From positions 8,057-44,470 of the forward strand of contig NMRA01001166.1 of the NCBI GenBank assembly GCA_002633005.1: a stretch of 36,414 bases of DNA, read 5' to 3'. The translations under genes were made by a program, and so were the position numbers. The stretch's first letter is position 1; each line of letters begins with the position of its first letter. This stretch comes from Phoronis australis (Eukaryota > Phoronida > Phoronidae). Positions 9,820 through 19,970 of the stretch are shown here, piece after piece. The notes under the pieces were generated by a model. The model saw only the letters and a list, made by a program, of their open reading frames with translations, was not told where the DNA came from and did no database searches.

Positions 9820-10620
9820 TTGTGGACTTTGTGGACCTTTTGGTAACAAAAATGCGGGCGGACTAAAGAAGAAATAAACAAATGGGAGCACCACTGTGAA
9901 TTCCGCGTTTGCGCATGTTTAGTGGACTTTTGCCTCATTTTCTCGGACTTTTTGTCTCCCAGAGGCGGACGTTTTTGCCCACTTCGCCAAATGTGGGGGG
10001 AGCTCGTTCGTTGGTGCGCGCATGTATGTAACTATTTTCTGTAAGCTATCCTTGTCTTTCTACATGTAGTTTTAAATTGAGTGGTCACCCAATTTTGTAA
10101 TACTGATTGTATCTGTAACATTGTATTACTTCTGTGGTGGCTCCGTGGTCACCGGTCCTTTCGGGTTCTTCACGGAGTCTCCATAAGCTTTAATTGTATT
10201 TATTGTAATTTCGTCATAACGTGATAAACGTGTATTACCACTACTACTACTAATTGAATCACGATACAACTATTTAACATATCTCAAACCTCTCTTCATC
10301 AAACTCAAAACGCCTGCCCTCAGCAACCTATTCCGCACCCGATTACACGTTTGTGGAGTCACAATCGTAAAACCACGCTCAAAGCAATCTCACAGATAAT
10401 TAAGCATAGCTATGCCATACTCGAATTGAAAACATATCTTTTCCACTTTGTATAGACTTTTCCGCACCAACAAGCGCGTACAGTGCTTCCTCCGCGCCAA
10501 TAGTGTTGCAGTTGTCGTTCGCCATTGGGGTTCTGAAAATGAAGCTTGTCAGTCATTTACTACTTAAGCCAGCACTGCATGTACATGTATTATCTTACTC
10601 ATATGGAGTACATTAGCCTG
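9820..10620. other. Non-coding stretch with LINE-tail-like sequence
   Basis: No exon seen. A run of ACT triplets at about 10240-10252 after a GC-richer block (GGTCACCGGTCCTTTCGGG) resembles the microsatellite-ended 3' tail of CR1/L2-type LINEs. It might belong to the retroelement upstream, but this is not demonstrated. Confidence 0.35.
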
Positions 10621-10623
10621 TAG

Positions 10624-10803
10624 TTACTCTGCGCGTGTAAGCGTAGAGTACCATTGTTCCTGGGTTTTCTTCAATTTTATTCTTATTACTCTGCGCGTGT
10701 AAGCGCAGAGTACTGTTGTTCATGGGTTTTCTTCAATTTTATTCTTATTACTCTGCGCGTGTAAGCGCAGAGTACTGTTGTTCCTGGGTTTTCTTCAATT
10801 TTA
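10624..10803 (+). repeat. Three tandem copies of the Helentron-like 5' end
   Basis: Units start at 10624, 10686 and 10748 (62, 62 and 56 bp), each beginning TTACTCTGCGCGTGTAAGCG and running into GGGTTTTCTTCAATTTTATT. The fourth unit at 10804 is the start of a full element. Each unit contains the stem TACTCTGCGC / GCGCAGAGTA around six bases; the first unit has one base change in the second arm. Confidence 0.85.
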
Positions 10804-11190
10804 TTACTCTGCGCGTGCAAGCGCAGAGCACTGTTGTTACTGGGTTTTATTCAATTTAATTCTTATTCTTATTACACTTATTCTTCTTATTCTTCTTCTT
10901 ATTCTTCTTCCGACCAAATTTGAGGCTTAATAACTCCAAATTCGGTGCAGGTACGGTCTTTAAATTCAGCATATGACATTTGACTGTAAATAAATTGTGA
11001 TTGGTAATATAATCATAATCCATATTGCACCGGAAGAGGTCGTTTGATGCAAAGGTCATACAATTTTCAAAATGCTACTCCTTCTTCAATTTTAAAGCTA
11101 TCTTTTTCAAATTCGGTGCACAGGTATAAGTCAACATAACAATTTAAAAAATTAGTTTTCTAAGTAATCGGGTCATCCATCAGGTGAAAT

Positions 11191-11203
11191 AGTTCAAAGG
11201 TCA
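11191..11203 (+). promoter_or_regulatory. DR1-like nuclear receptor half-site pair (copy A, site 1)
   Basis: AGTTCAAAGGTCA is two AGGTCA-type half sites separated by one base, the DR1 arrangement used by RXR/HNF4-type receptors. It is conserved at 12437-12449 in copy B. Occupancy is not shown; the resemblance may be coincidental because GGTCA words are frequent in this element. Confidence 0.3.
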
Positions 11204-11623
11204 TTAGGTGCAAACTAAAATTTTGAGCTAGACACTTCAAATTGACAGGTATGATTGCCACAGGTAAATCAAATCGGAATCCAAAGTTTCAGGTCGTTTA
11301 GTGCAAACATGGGGTCATTAGGTGCATTTTTCTTCTGAAAATTTGACCTTTTCAATCAGCAAGTATTCTGATGTATCAACCGTTAGACAACTGTGGTTCT
11401 CAGCGTTAAACACATTTTCCATGGGCTTTGCAATAACTCTCCTAAAGATGCTTATAATACACCGGATAGGGTCAATTAGTGCAAAGGTCATGTAACGTTC
11501 AAAATATTATATCTCTTACGTTTTTCAAAGAATTCTTTTCAATTTCAGCACACTGGTGTAAGTCAACATGCCAAGTGAATACCTTACTTTACTTCGCAAT
11601 AGGCCTAACCAATCAGAAAAAAT

Positions 11624-11636
11624 AGGTCAAAGGTCA
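11624..11636 (+). promoter_or_regulatory. Perfect DR1 motif (copy A, site 2)
   Basis: AGGTCAAAGGTCA is an exact DR1 element. The same 13 bases are kept at 12856-12868 in copy B although surrounding bases differ. It lies inside the second internal subunit of the Helentron-like element. Confidence 0.35.
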
Positions 11637-12436
11637 TTGAGTGCAAACTAAAATTATGAGCTCGAGACTTCAGAATTACGTATCTGTTTACTAAGTGCGA
11701 CTGAGTTTGAATTCTAAATTTTCAGGTCATTTGGTGCAGCCATGGGGTAATTAGGTGCATTTTTCTTCTGAAAGTTTGACCACTTCATTCATCTTGTATT
11801 CTGAAGTTCTTAAAGTAAAACATCTGGGATTATGAGCAATAACCACACTTTTATTTGAGTTAACAATTACTCCCTCATCGGGGCTCATAATGCACCGGAA
11901 GAGGTCAATTAGTGGAAAGGTCATCAAAAATTAATATGTAATTTCGCCTACCATTTTAAAGAATTCCTTTTCATATTGCTAAACGGGTTGCTGTCAGTAA
12001 CTTCCCATAATAATTCCAGTAATACGCACGCGCAGAGTCCGTTATTGACATGCCGTGACAATAATCTTTCTAGTTACTCTGCGCGTGTAAGCGCAGAGTA
12101 CTGTTGTTCCTGGGTTTTCTTCAATTTTATTCTTATCTTTCTTCTTATTCTTATTCCGACCAACGTTGAGGCTTAATAACTCCGAATTGGGTGCAGGTAC
12201 GGTCTTTGAATTCAGCATATGACTTTCGACAGTATATAATTTTGATTGGTTGTATAAGCATATTCCATACTGCACCAGAAGAGGTCGTTTGGTGCAAAGG
12301 TCATATAATGTTCAAAATGCTGCTCCTCCTTCAGTTTTAAAGCTATCTTTTTCAAAATCGGTGCATAGGTATAAGTCAACATGACAATTTAAAAAGTTAC
12401 TTTTCTAAGTAATCGAGTCATCCAATCAGGTGAAAT

Positions 12437-12449
12437 AGTTCAAAGGTCA
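12437..12449 (+). promoter_or_regulatory. DR1-like motif (copy B, site 1)
   Basis: AGTTCAAAGGTCA, the counterpart of 11191-11203. Confidence 0.3.
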
Positions 12450-12855
12450 TAAGGTACAGAGTAAAATTTTGAGCTAGACAGGTCTGATTGCCACATGTAA
12501 ATCAAATCGGCATCCAAAGTTTCAGGTCATTTAGTGCAAACATGGGGTCATTAGGTGCATTTTTCTTCTGAAAATTTGACCTTTTCAATCAGCATGTATT
12601 CTGATGTGTCAACCGTTAGACAACTGTAATTCTCAGCGTTAAACACATTTTACGTGGGCTTTGCAATAATTCTCTTAAAGATGCTTAAAATGCACCGGAT
12701 AAGGTCAATTTGTGCAAAGGTCATGTAACGTTCAAAATGTTATATCTCTTACGTTTTTCAAGGAATTCTTTTCAATTTCAGCACACTGGTGTAAGTCAAC
12801 ATGCCAATTGAAAACCCCACTTTACTTTGCAATAGGCCTAACCAATCAGAAAAAT

Positions 12856-12868
12856 AGGTCAAAGGTCA
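12856..12868 (+). promoter_or_regulatory. Perfect DR1 motif (copy B, site 2)
   Basis: AGGTCAAAGGTCA, the counterpart of 11624-11636. Confidence 0.35.
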
Positions 12869-13314
12869 TTGATTGCAAACTAAAATTTTGAGCTAGAGGC
12901 TTCAGAATTACGTATCTGTTTACTAAGTGCAATTGAGTTTGAATTCTAAATTTTCAGGTCATTTGGTGCACCCATGGGGTCATTACATGTAGGTGCATTT
13001 TTCTTCTGAATGTTTGACTAATTCATTTATCTTTTATTCTGAAGTGCTTAAAGTAAAACATCTGTGATTTTTAGCATTAACCACACTTTTAATCGAGTTA
13101 ACAATTACTCCCTCATTGGGGCTCATAATGCACTGGAAGAGGTCAATTAGTGGAAAGGTCATCAAAAAATTAATATGTAATTTCTCCTACAATGTTTTTA
13201 AGAATACCTTTTCATATTGGTAAACGGGTTGCTGTCAGTAACTTCCCATAATAATTCCAGTAATACGCACGCGCAGAGTCCGTTATTGTCACGCCGTGAC
13301 AATTATCTTTCTAG

Positions 13315-13897
13315 TTCACTTCTATCCTTTTGCTCGGTAGACGGCGATTTTGTAAACATGGTGGCTCGCGATTTCTGATTTAGGCAGTAGGCCTATCGCG
13401 TTTCCGAACCAATGTAAATGTTACTGAACAACTGTTGTAAATGCCGACTCAGATCAATTTCCGAATCGGGAATCTAACTGGGGCCAATCATGTACGCCTG
13501 TACGGTTGTACCTCCATAAAAAGTGAGTGAAAAGGGGTCTGAATTGAAGGTAAATTGGTGATATTTGACACATCACTGTGACTGTGGCCGCTTGGAATTG
13601 GACTTCAGATTTCAGTCTTATCACACCTAACTACTTTAGAAACAAGTCGGATATTTTGTTTCCTGGTTTTAAGAATGACGCTATCAACATGTTGCAATAT
13701 TAACTTCAGTGCAGGTTCACTAGTTATAGCTCACAGTCAGACTGTTAGTTTTATCCAGATGGAACACACCAGTGACAGCAAATGTCTAGACTTGACCAGT
13801 TGAATACACGTGTTGTTGGTCACTTTATACTAAGGAAAAATGGGAAACGAACAACAGGACAAGGACATGGTCGAAAAAAGTTAATGAATGTAACAAC
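13315..13897. other. Non-coding spacer
   Basis: Lies between the end of the Helentron-like array and the TTAA at the left edge of the next transposon. No exon, RNA gene or repeat was recognised. Confidence 0.5.
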
Positions 13898-13901
13898 TTA
13901 A

Positions 13902-13925
13902 GAGACAGTCCATAAAAAAACCAGT
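13902..13925 (+). repeat. Left terminal inverted repeat of the TTAA transposon
   Basis: Begins GAGACAGTCCATAAA directly after TTAA. It pairs with 17372-17395. Confidence 0.65.
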
Positions 13926-14827
13926 AGATTTTCAAAAATCAGTCTATACGTCAAAATTTAAAACAACTTCATTTTTTGTACATGGGTAGGTATCCTAACA
14001 TAAACCCAAATGCCAAATTTTGTGCACTCAATGACCCCTAATTTCGCCGCTGGAGCATGATAACACAAATTGGCACAATTGGGCATATTAGCCGTCTCAA
14101 AAATCGCATGTTTTCAGCAACAAAAATGAGTAACATACAAAATAGATCAAAAGCTATATTTTGGTGGCTGAAATAACCAACGTATACTGTACATAATTCT
14201 GTGCCATTTATTAAAATCTAACAGTTTTATGCTAGACAGGGGAGATAATCCACAGACCACTTTTTGGGGCTAATTTTAGTGGCCATTTTTGTGACCTTCT
14301 TACTGCCATAAAACACCTTGTAGCCTTATGTGACGTTTTGAACATACAGTTAAAGAGTTAGTCTTGATGACTGAGCAATAAAAAATCTTGCCTCAACTTT
14401 GCACTTTAGTGAAAATTGTCTTGCAAAACTGTCTATTTTCATAGTTTGGAAATGACGAGCAGAGTTTACAAACCATTTGAACAAACTTTTAGGCAAGAAG
14501 TCTGCTTTAAATAGTTATAGAAACCAAGTCTAAAGTCTTTCAAATGAAAACAAGATGTTTTCTGGGTTTATTACGCGGCTAGTATCAAAACTGAACCCGA
14601 TGACCTTTGCCCACTGAGGAAGTCAGTTGAGGTTTAAAGCTTGAGGATTTATAAAAAATGTACGTGTAACCCTCTCGTATTCTTTCATTTCTTTTACATA
14701 ATCAGGTTAATTTAAACACTCTGTAGAACTTTTGAATGGAAATAAATGCCTTTAAGATTAAACGAGTAAGAATTGATGGTTGTAATGACTGGTTTTGAGA
14801 GAAGCAAGTGCATTTTAAAAAGACAAA

Positions 14828-14935
14828 ATGGCGGACGATGTCGATGGGCCTTCATGTTCCTTTAGAGTTTATTCTGCAAAAAATCCGATCACAAAAGCTT
14901 TGTGCTTTAGTGAGTTATGTCAAAGACACCACTGA
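14828..14935 (+). CDS. Short ORF inside the TTAA transposon
   Basis: A 35-codon frame with a strong initiation context (AAAATGGCGG), starting MADDVDGPSC and ending in TGA at 14933-14935. It could be the relic of the transposase N-terminus. No motif is recognisable, and no intact frame links it to the downstream transposase-like segment at 15038. Confidence 0.3.
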   Translation: MADDVDGPSCSFRVYSAKNPITKALCFSELCQRHH

Positions 14936-15037
14936 ACATTTGAGATACAGGACACTACCTCACAAAGCAAGGCCTATGCAAGAGTAAGGACTCGTACTAC
15001 CCAGAGTCGGTGAATTTCTGACTGAACAGGACCAGTC

Positions 15038-16082
15038 ATGGAAGAGTCAGGTAATGCTGGATGTTACCACTCTGCTCCTCTCCTCCTGAACGTAGCAGCC
15101 TTGTCAAATTCTACCGGCATTTCTGTTTCGAGATATGACTTTAGTGAAAGTCAGAATGGAAAGGATCTCTGTGATCGCAAGATCGCTCCACTCAAACAAC
15201 GTGCAAAGTACTTTGTAGCCGAAGGTAACAATATCATAAACTTTCTGGATTTGAAAGAAGCATTACTTTCCAGTGGTCGTGTGAAGGGATGCTATGTGTA
15301 TGCATGTTCAGTCAATGTAACAAAGTCTTTTACAAAATACTCAGTTCCTGGTATAAGCACATTCCCAAATTCCCACTATTCCACCCAAGGAATTCGCGTG
15401 TGGAAATCATTCCATGTAGGTGACGGTAAGTTCTTACAAATACTGAGAAAATGGGAAACCTATTTCTCTAAAATACACTAACATCTCTAGACATGGCGGA
15501 TTTTCAACACCAAGAGTTAAGGTTGGCATTGTATCTAGAGAAGAGCCTCAACAAAAGTTCCCTTGTACCCAGCAAGGTTACTCGATTTTTTTTGCTACAG
15601 ACGCAGAACTAGGTCAGCATTTGGATGTGGGTAACCACACCGAACATTTACAGAGGGAAACCACGTATGACCACATCGCACGACAGTGGTCAGAAATGCT
15701 TTCAGATGCAAGAACCGGAGCGTCATTTGAGGCAGCCTCAGAGTACTATTTGGATGAGACGAATGCTGAAGCAATAGGTTAGGCATTGAAAAAAGGTAAA
15801 AGGTCAACAAGATTTTCAGCAAAGGTTAAGAACTTTCTGACGAACATATTCGATGAAGGAGATAAGTCAGGTAAAAACGTTCACCCTCGGAAGTGCCAAA
15901 ATGGAGAAAACATTACGAGAACCCACTGGTAAAGTGTTTACCTGTGATATTAAGTGAATCGCATATTGGTGGATTTTTTCGAGGTTGTCTGCAGCAATGT
16001 TTATGACGATGCAATTTCTGCTGAAGATGCTGTTATATCGTCAGATTTACTGAATGAAGTGGTAAATGAGCTCAACGTTTAG
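15038..16082 (+). pseudogene. Broken transposase-like protein of the 'DNAGCYH' family
   Basis: The first block (15038-15430) reads GNAGCYHSAPLLL, then RYDFSESQNGKDLCDRKIAP and a later WKSFHVGDG. I recall a multi-copy uncharacterised family in many invertebrates with the order S-D-N-A-G-C-Y-H, D-F-S-E-x-Q-x-G-K-x-x-C-D, a C2H2-like finger, G-W-A-L-K, R-F-S and a C-terminal F-F-S-R region. Here the Asp of the first motif is Gly. After a frame change near 15430-15492, the finger-like segment follows (CTQQGYSIFF..HLDVGNH), with the second zinc Cys replaced by Tyr. Then come TTYDHIARQWSEML, a TAG (15780-15782) exactly at the Trp of G-W-A-L-K, ALKKGKRSTRFSAKV and FDEGDKSGK. Further frame changes near 15894 and 15953 separate AKMEKTLREPTGKVF and HIGGFFRG from the tail ending in TAG 16080-16082. 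A GTAAGT at 15428 and a TCTCTAG at 15484-15490 could instead mark a short intron at the first break. Clearly non-functional. Confidence 0.65.
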
Positions 16083-16490
16083 CCTAGTTTTGTAGCATAC
16101 CAGTCAAAGATGTGTGATATATGAAGTCGAGACCGTTACTTCTGTTTACTTCATGTCTGTCATGAATGAGTCATTAATAAAATTGTCTCTCGTGAATTAT
16201 TTTCTATTGACTGTGAATGTGTACCTTTTTATACCACTGATGATCACACTGACAGAAATATTCAGCGTTAGGGTGCCCGGTGTGTGGGGGGAACACCAGA
16301 TTTCTGGCGACTGGTGGCGACTAAAATTTGTAGCAACCAGCAGGGACATTACAATATGAACCCAAAGTTACAATGACTATTGACAAGTTGAAGGATTTTT
16401 TGCACTGAACACTAGGGGGCCATATCCACCTTGGGTGCCTTCCTTTGCCTGTGGCACGAACAAGGCAGATAGAAAACAAGGCAGGGGTGA

Positions 16491-16606
16491 GTTCAGTAAC
16501 ACTAGAACCTCTCTAAAATTTATCCAAAACCACGTGTTCTCATTTAAAATGCAGGGCAATATCTCGCGAAGTCTTGAATTATAGCAAGGTCCTCGTGTTA
16601 CTGCTC
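16491..16606. mobile_element. Foldback MITE, copy 1 (nested)
   Basis: Starts GTTCAGTAACACTAGAACCT and ends AGGTCCTCGTGTTACTG, an imperfect inverted terminus. The central ATCTCGCGAAGTCTTG is shared with 29620-29640. Same family as 27029-27168 and 29535-29672. It lies inside the TTAA transposon, so it inserted later or travelled with it. Confidence 0.6.
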
Positions 16607-17371
16607 TTATTCTAGATGCGTCTTCAGTCTCCACGTAAACAAAAGCAGCGCCATCTATCATTTAGAACCACGCATGCCAGTTGATTTACGTTACATATTT
16701 TTTGTAATAAGCAATAATCATCAATGCCGTTTTCAGAGAATGGTAATTAATAATGCTGTCTGCCTTTTCTCCAAAATACAAGGTTTTTATGTCGTGTTTC
16801 GCAAGCTAATTATATGTTCCAAGAGCCCCCTATTGGCAGCAGAGGCAACTGAGAACATGCAAAAGGACGAAGTGCAGTTCGTGTAATGCTTCGTACGCAA
16901 AAACTACATTAGAGGCAAGATTTTTTATTTTAGATTATGAACAGGTTAGGAATGACTAAACAAATTATTACAAAGTCAATTTCAGGAAAGGTGCGTTATG
17001 GCTGCTACAGAGTGCCAAATTTGGCCGAAAATGGCTTCAGTGAAAACCTAAAAAATAGCCGTTTTTGCCTCACAAATTCAAAACGTACAAATTTAAAAAT
17101 GGATTTTGAAAGTTATGTCATTAAATTATTCAGCCATTGCCCTTTCAATTCGTATTATTCATTTGTTTTGTCCTTACCACACATGCTAGTAAAATGCATT
17201 CAAACATGCCTACTTCGACGCCCAATTTTGTTGCAAAATGGAGGTACAGGTCATAAAAAGAAAAATAATGAACGAAAATTCTTAAAAAGAGAGATTTTTC
17301 TACATCTCAACAAACCAAACTCATGTGCGAAGTTTCAAAAAAATCGGTGATTTTTGGTATAGACTCTACCT

Positions 17372-17395
17372 GTTGGTTTTTATATGGAGTCACTC
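17372..17395 (-). repeat. Right terminal inverted repeat of the TTAA transposon
   Basis: Reads GAGTGACTCCATATAAAAAC inward on the minus strand; followed outside by TTAA 17396-17399. Confidence 0.65.
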
Positions 17396-17577
17396 TTAAT
17401 AACATTCCTATTATTCAGTGGATTAGACAGTGACCACCGTCTCTAACTAGCATTTGGTTTTGTTCAAAACTCACACAGCTACAGAAATCAGCAAGAATGG
17501 ATATCAGCAATCTCATTGCTCAGTCTTAAAATCGACAGAAACATGTGCTAATGGAATGATTCGCCATCTTTTTCTAA

Positions 17578-18065
17578 GAAGCCAACAGGAGCAAACAGTT
17601 AGTTGACCATGGGCATTCAGTATCTGAGAATTATCAACAGTACAACCCTTTCTTGTCAAACATGTCTAAAGATTCAACCGAGCAACTTGATCGGAAACTG
17701 TTGTTTAAAATCAGTACATCTTTGGATGACCTTTGCAAGACTTCAGAAAAAGTGTGCTTAGACTTCCCATGAGGAACCTGGATGACAAGCCGCTTCTTTG
17801 GAAAATTGTGAAAGAAGTCAGTGGAAAATCGTCCACATGGGCTACCACTTCTGTTACTATGAGTCATTCACGACATATTGGAATGACTAAGAATGAATTT
17901 ACTGTAGCCATAATGTATGGGATATGTGTAGATGTTTGCCAAAAACCCTCAACTCTGTGCTGTACAGAGGCTATTGACTGCTGCGTGCATTCGTTATTAT
18001 GCTGGCAATGGTGTATGTTTGAACATTTTTCATGGCAAAAGATGGATCACGTTTATAGCTTATAA
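17578..18065 (+). other. Exon-like pair of open frames, possibly one frameshifted coding segment
   Basis: One frame from 17578 to 17771 reads QLVDHGHSVSENYQQYNPFL and continues through an internal ATG at 17661 (MSKDSTEQLDRKLLFKISTS) to a TGA. The next frame takes over at about the same point (RNLDDKPLLWKIVKEVSGKS) and runs to 18065. Residue composition on both sides of the switch looks protein-like, and the second frame turns Cys-rich and less convincing near its end. No domain recognised. It may be a pseudogene, two exons with unseen splice sites, or chance. Confidence 0.25.
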
Positions 18066-19970
18066 TTGTTTTTAACAAATATTTTTAGCAAAGGTGACAA
18101 AGTTGATGATAGCAATTAGATAGGTGATTAAAAATTCTTCAGATTGAGACATCCTCCTACATGTAAATTCAGAACACAGAGAAATCATTGCTGAAATTTA
18201 ATTTTTTCATCTTGAAATTTGAGGCGTGAGTGATTTTTATATTTTCGTATTTTTCAAGTTCCTAACGCTATGTTGTAGCATAACAGGTTGCACGATTACT
18301 CTTGTAAGTTCATAAAAAAGTGACTCTCATGACAAACATTTAATAAATTGTTACCATTCCCATGAATTTCTGACAGACAATTGTGTGAATTTCTAAAAAT
18401 TGTGACAAGCTCCCACTTTGAACAAAATAATTATTCACTGTCCCAAACTAGGGAATTTTTGCGTAATTAATTTTTGAAATTCTTATGCAGTTAACTGTAA
18501 AACTGATGTATGACTGTTCTAGAGGATCTGTTTTAAGAAAAAATGTTGTGAAAGTGATGACAATTTATAGTTTAGCTTTTGATCTTAAGTGATGGTGTGG
18601 TATTTTTCACCAGCTTTAAAAATGTCAGTGACAAAAGGTAGAAATCATAAGTGACAACAGATATCAATAGTCCATTTCAGTTAGTGACTTTGAAGCAGAT
18701 GATAATAGTGACAGTACCCGTGTGGTTAGAGAGTCATGACAAAATGCTTTCAAATTAAAAATCTTGAGGGACTCTCTGATGTCTAAGCTACAAATGTTTT
18801 TCTCACAAGAAATGATGTTTGTGTGTTGTCAAAATCAGTTGCATACAGAGTTAGCCACTGAATGATCTCAGTGCTTCATATGGTTAAGGGGCTTTTGATC
18901 AAAGAATAATATTTATTTTGATTGACTAGACTGATACATACCAAGGGAACTTGTGAACTGTGATAAAATGTTATTGTTTACAAATGTTTGGGAAAAAAAT
19001 AAATGGTTTAACGAGATCATGAAATATTACAATTGTGTCTTCAGCATCTAACGTCAATGTATAGTACAGGATTACTTTTACATAAACATTTAAAATGTTA
19101 TAGATTTTGGATTTCCTATATATAGTGAAGGTTAAGAATGCATGCCTACGTGATGTTCTCTGTACATTTGTTGCTTTGATAACACTATGACTGATGGTGT
19201 TACTCTATCAAAAGTCAAAAATTAAAGGGCAATTTTGACATTAAAATCACCCATGGAAATCTTATCTTAATGATGTGGATTTCCGACTCTGTCCCAATTT
19301 TTGTACATCAGGATGACCTAAAGGGGCTGCTGGGTTCCTTGTTAATTCCAGGTTGTTGTATCTCTTGGGAGGCATTTTTTATTTAGTGCATCTACATTGA
19401 ATAAATTTATGTTTTTGATTATTTTGGCAGCTTTCCAAGATTTACGTAAAACTTCCAGGCTCAGATTTGAAAATTCTTGATATTAGAAAAAGGCATAAAT
19501 ATTGGTGCTGTGAAACCTGTTGTGATACGAATAGATGTTATTGAAAGTATATTTTATCTGCATTAAACTCATCATTCTAACACAATGTGACATTTGTTGA
19601 TTATCACAAGAACGAGAAGAACAATCAAAATCATTAAAATCATGTTTCGCAAGCGCATCTTTAGGTCGTTCCAATATTGATTCACACGAGGTAAAATGGT
19701 CTCTTCGTCTGCCACTTGTTATCATGAATGCAGTAACTAGCAAGCACCCACGGGATTTTCAAGGAATCGTCATGGGGCCAGGGATTCGTGATTTTGCGAC
19801 GAAACGTGACATAAAATATACACACTGGTGAACGTGCAATTGAGTGTAATCACATAGGATCTAAAGCCTGGGGCGAAGCCTTCCTTTTCAAATTGGTGGC
19901 AGCCGTCGGTTCCTCATCAAAAACAGAACTGATTGACGTCACAGGAGAGGGAAGTTCGTTTGAGATACAG
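18066..19970. other. Long AT-rich stretch without recognised features
   Basis: No convincing exon, RNA gene or transposon terminus. Short open frames on both strands have random-looking composition. Confidence 0.5.

Larger units (their letters stand above)
10804..12073 (+). mobile_element. Helentron-like non-autonomous rolling-circle element, copy A
   Basis: The element has no coding capacity. The 5' end carries the palindrome TACTCTGCGC..GCGCAGAGTA, followed by a TTATTC/TTCTTC microsatellite (about 10860-10912). Near the 3' end CACGCGCAGAGT repeats the 5' motif in inverted orientation (a subterminal inverted repeat). It is followed by an 11-bp imperfect stem (TTATTGACATG / CGTGACAATAA), five bases, and the terminus CTAG. 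This order is the architecture described for Helentron-associated (DINE-like) elements: subterminal inverted repeats, internal microsatellite, 3' hairpin and CTRR-type end. The body consists of three diverged subunits starting near 11028, 11460 and 11892 (about 432-bp period). It joins copy B with no bases between. Confidence 0.7.
12074..13314 (+). mobile_element. Helentron-like non-autonomous element, copy B
   Basis: Head-to-tail second copy, alignable to copy A along its length, about 30 bp shorter. It starts TTACTCTGCGCGTG and ends with the stem TTATTGTCACG / CGTGACAATTA (10 of 11 pairs), TCTTT and CTAG. The subunits begin near 12270, 12691 and 13131. The 3' hairpin is better preserved than in copy A. 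It is followed by unrelated sequence beginning TTCACTTC. Confidence 0.7.
13902..17395 (+). mobile_element. 3.5-kb DNA transposon with TTAA duplication and a broken transposase-like ORF
   Basis: TTAA is present immediately outside both ends (13898-13901 and 17396-17399). The ends are imperfect inverted repeats: GAGACAGTCCATAAAAAAAC on the left, and GAGTGACTCCATATAAAAAC read inward from the right, with four mismatches in the first 24 bases. The similarity continues more loosely for several tens of bases (a shared TCTATAC block). The only extended coding remnant inside is the broken family member at 15038-16082. TTAA duplications are made by piggyBac, Kolobok and Sola3-type elements. A GAG terminus fits Sola3 best from memory, but this assignment is inference. 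A small MITE is nested at 16491-16606. Confidence 0.65.

Noticed and set aside
10624-10860. Regular palindromic repeats considered as a CRISPR array
   Set aside because: The units are contiguous without unique spacers and form the 5' end of a eukaryotic mobile element.
16937-17350. 137-codon plus-strand ORF
   Set aside because: It runs into the right terminal region of the TTAA transposon, has Lys/Asn-rich composition typical of AT-rich non-coding DNA, and shows no motif.
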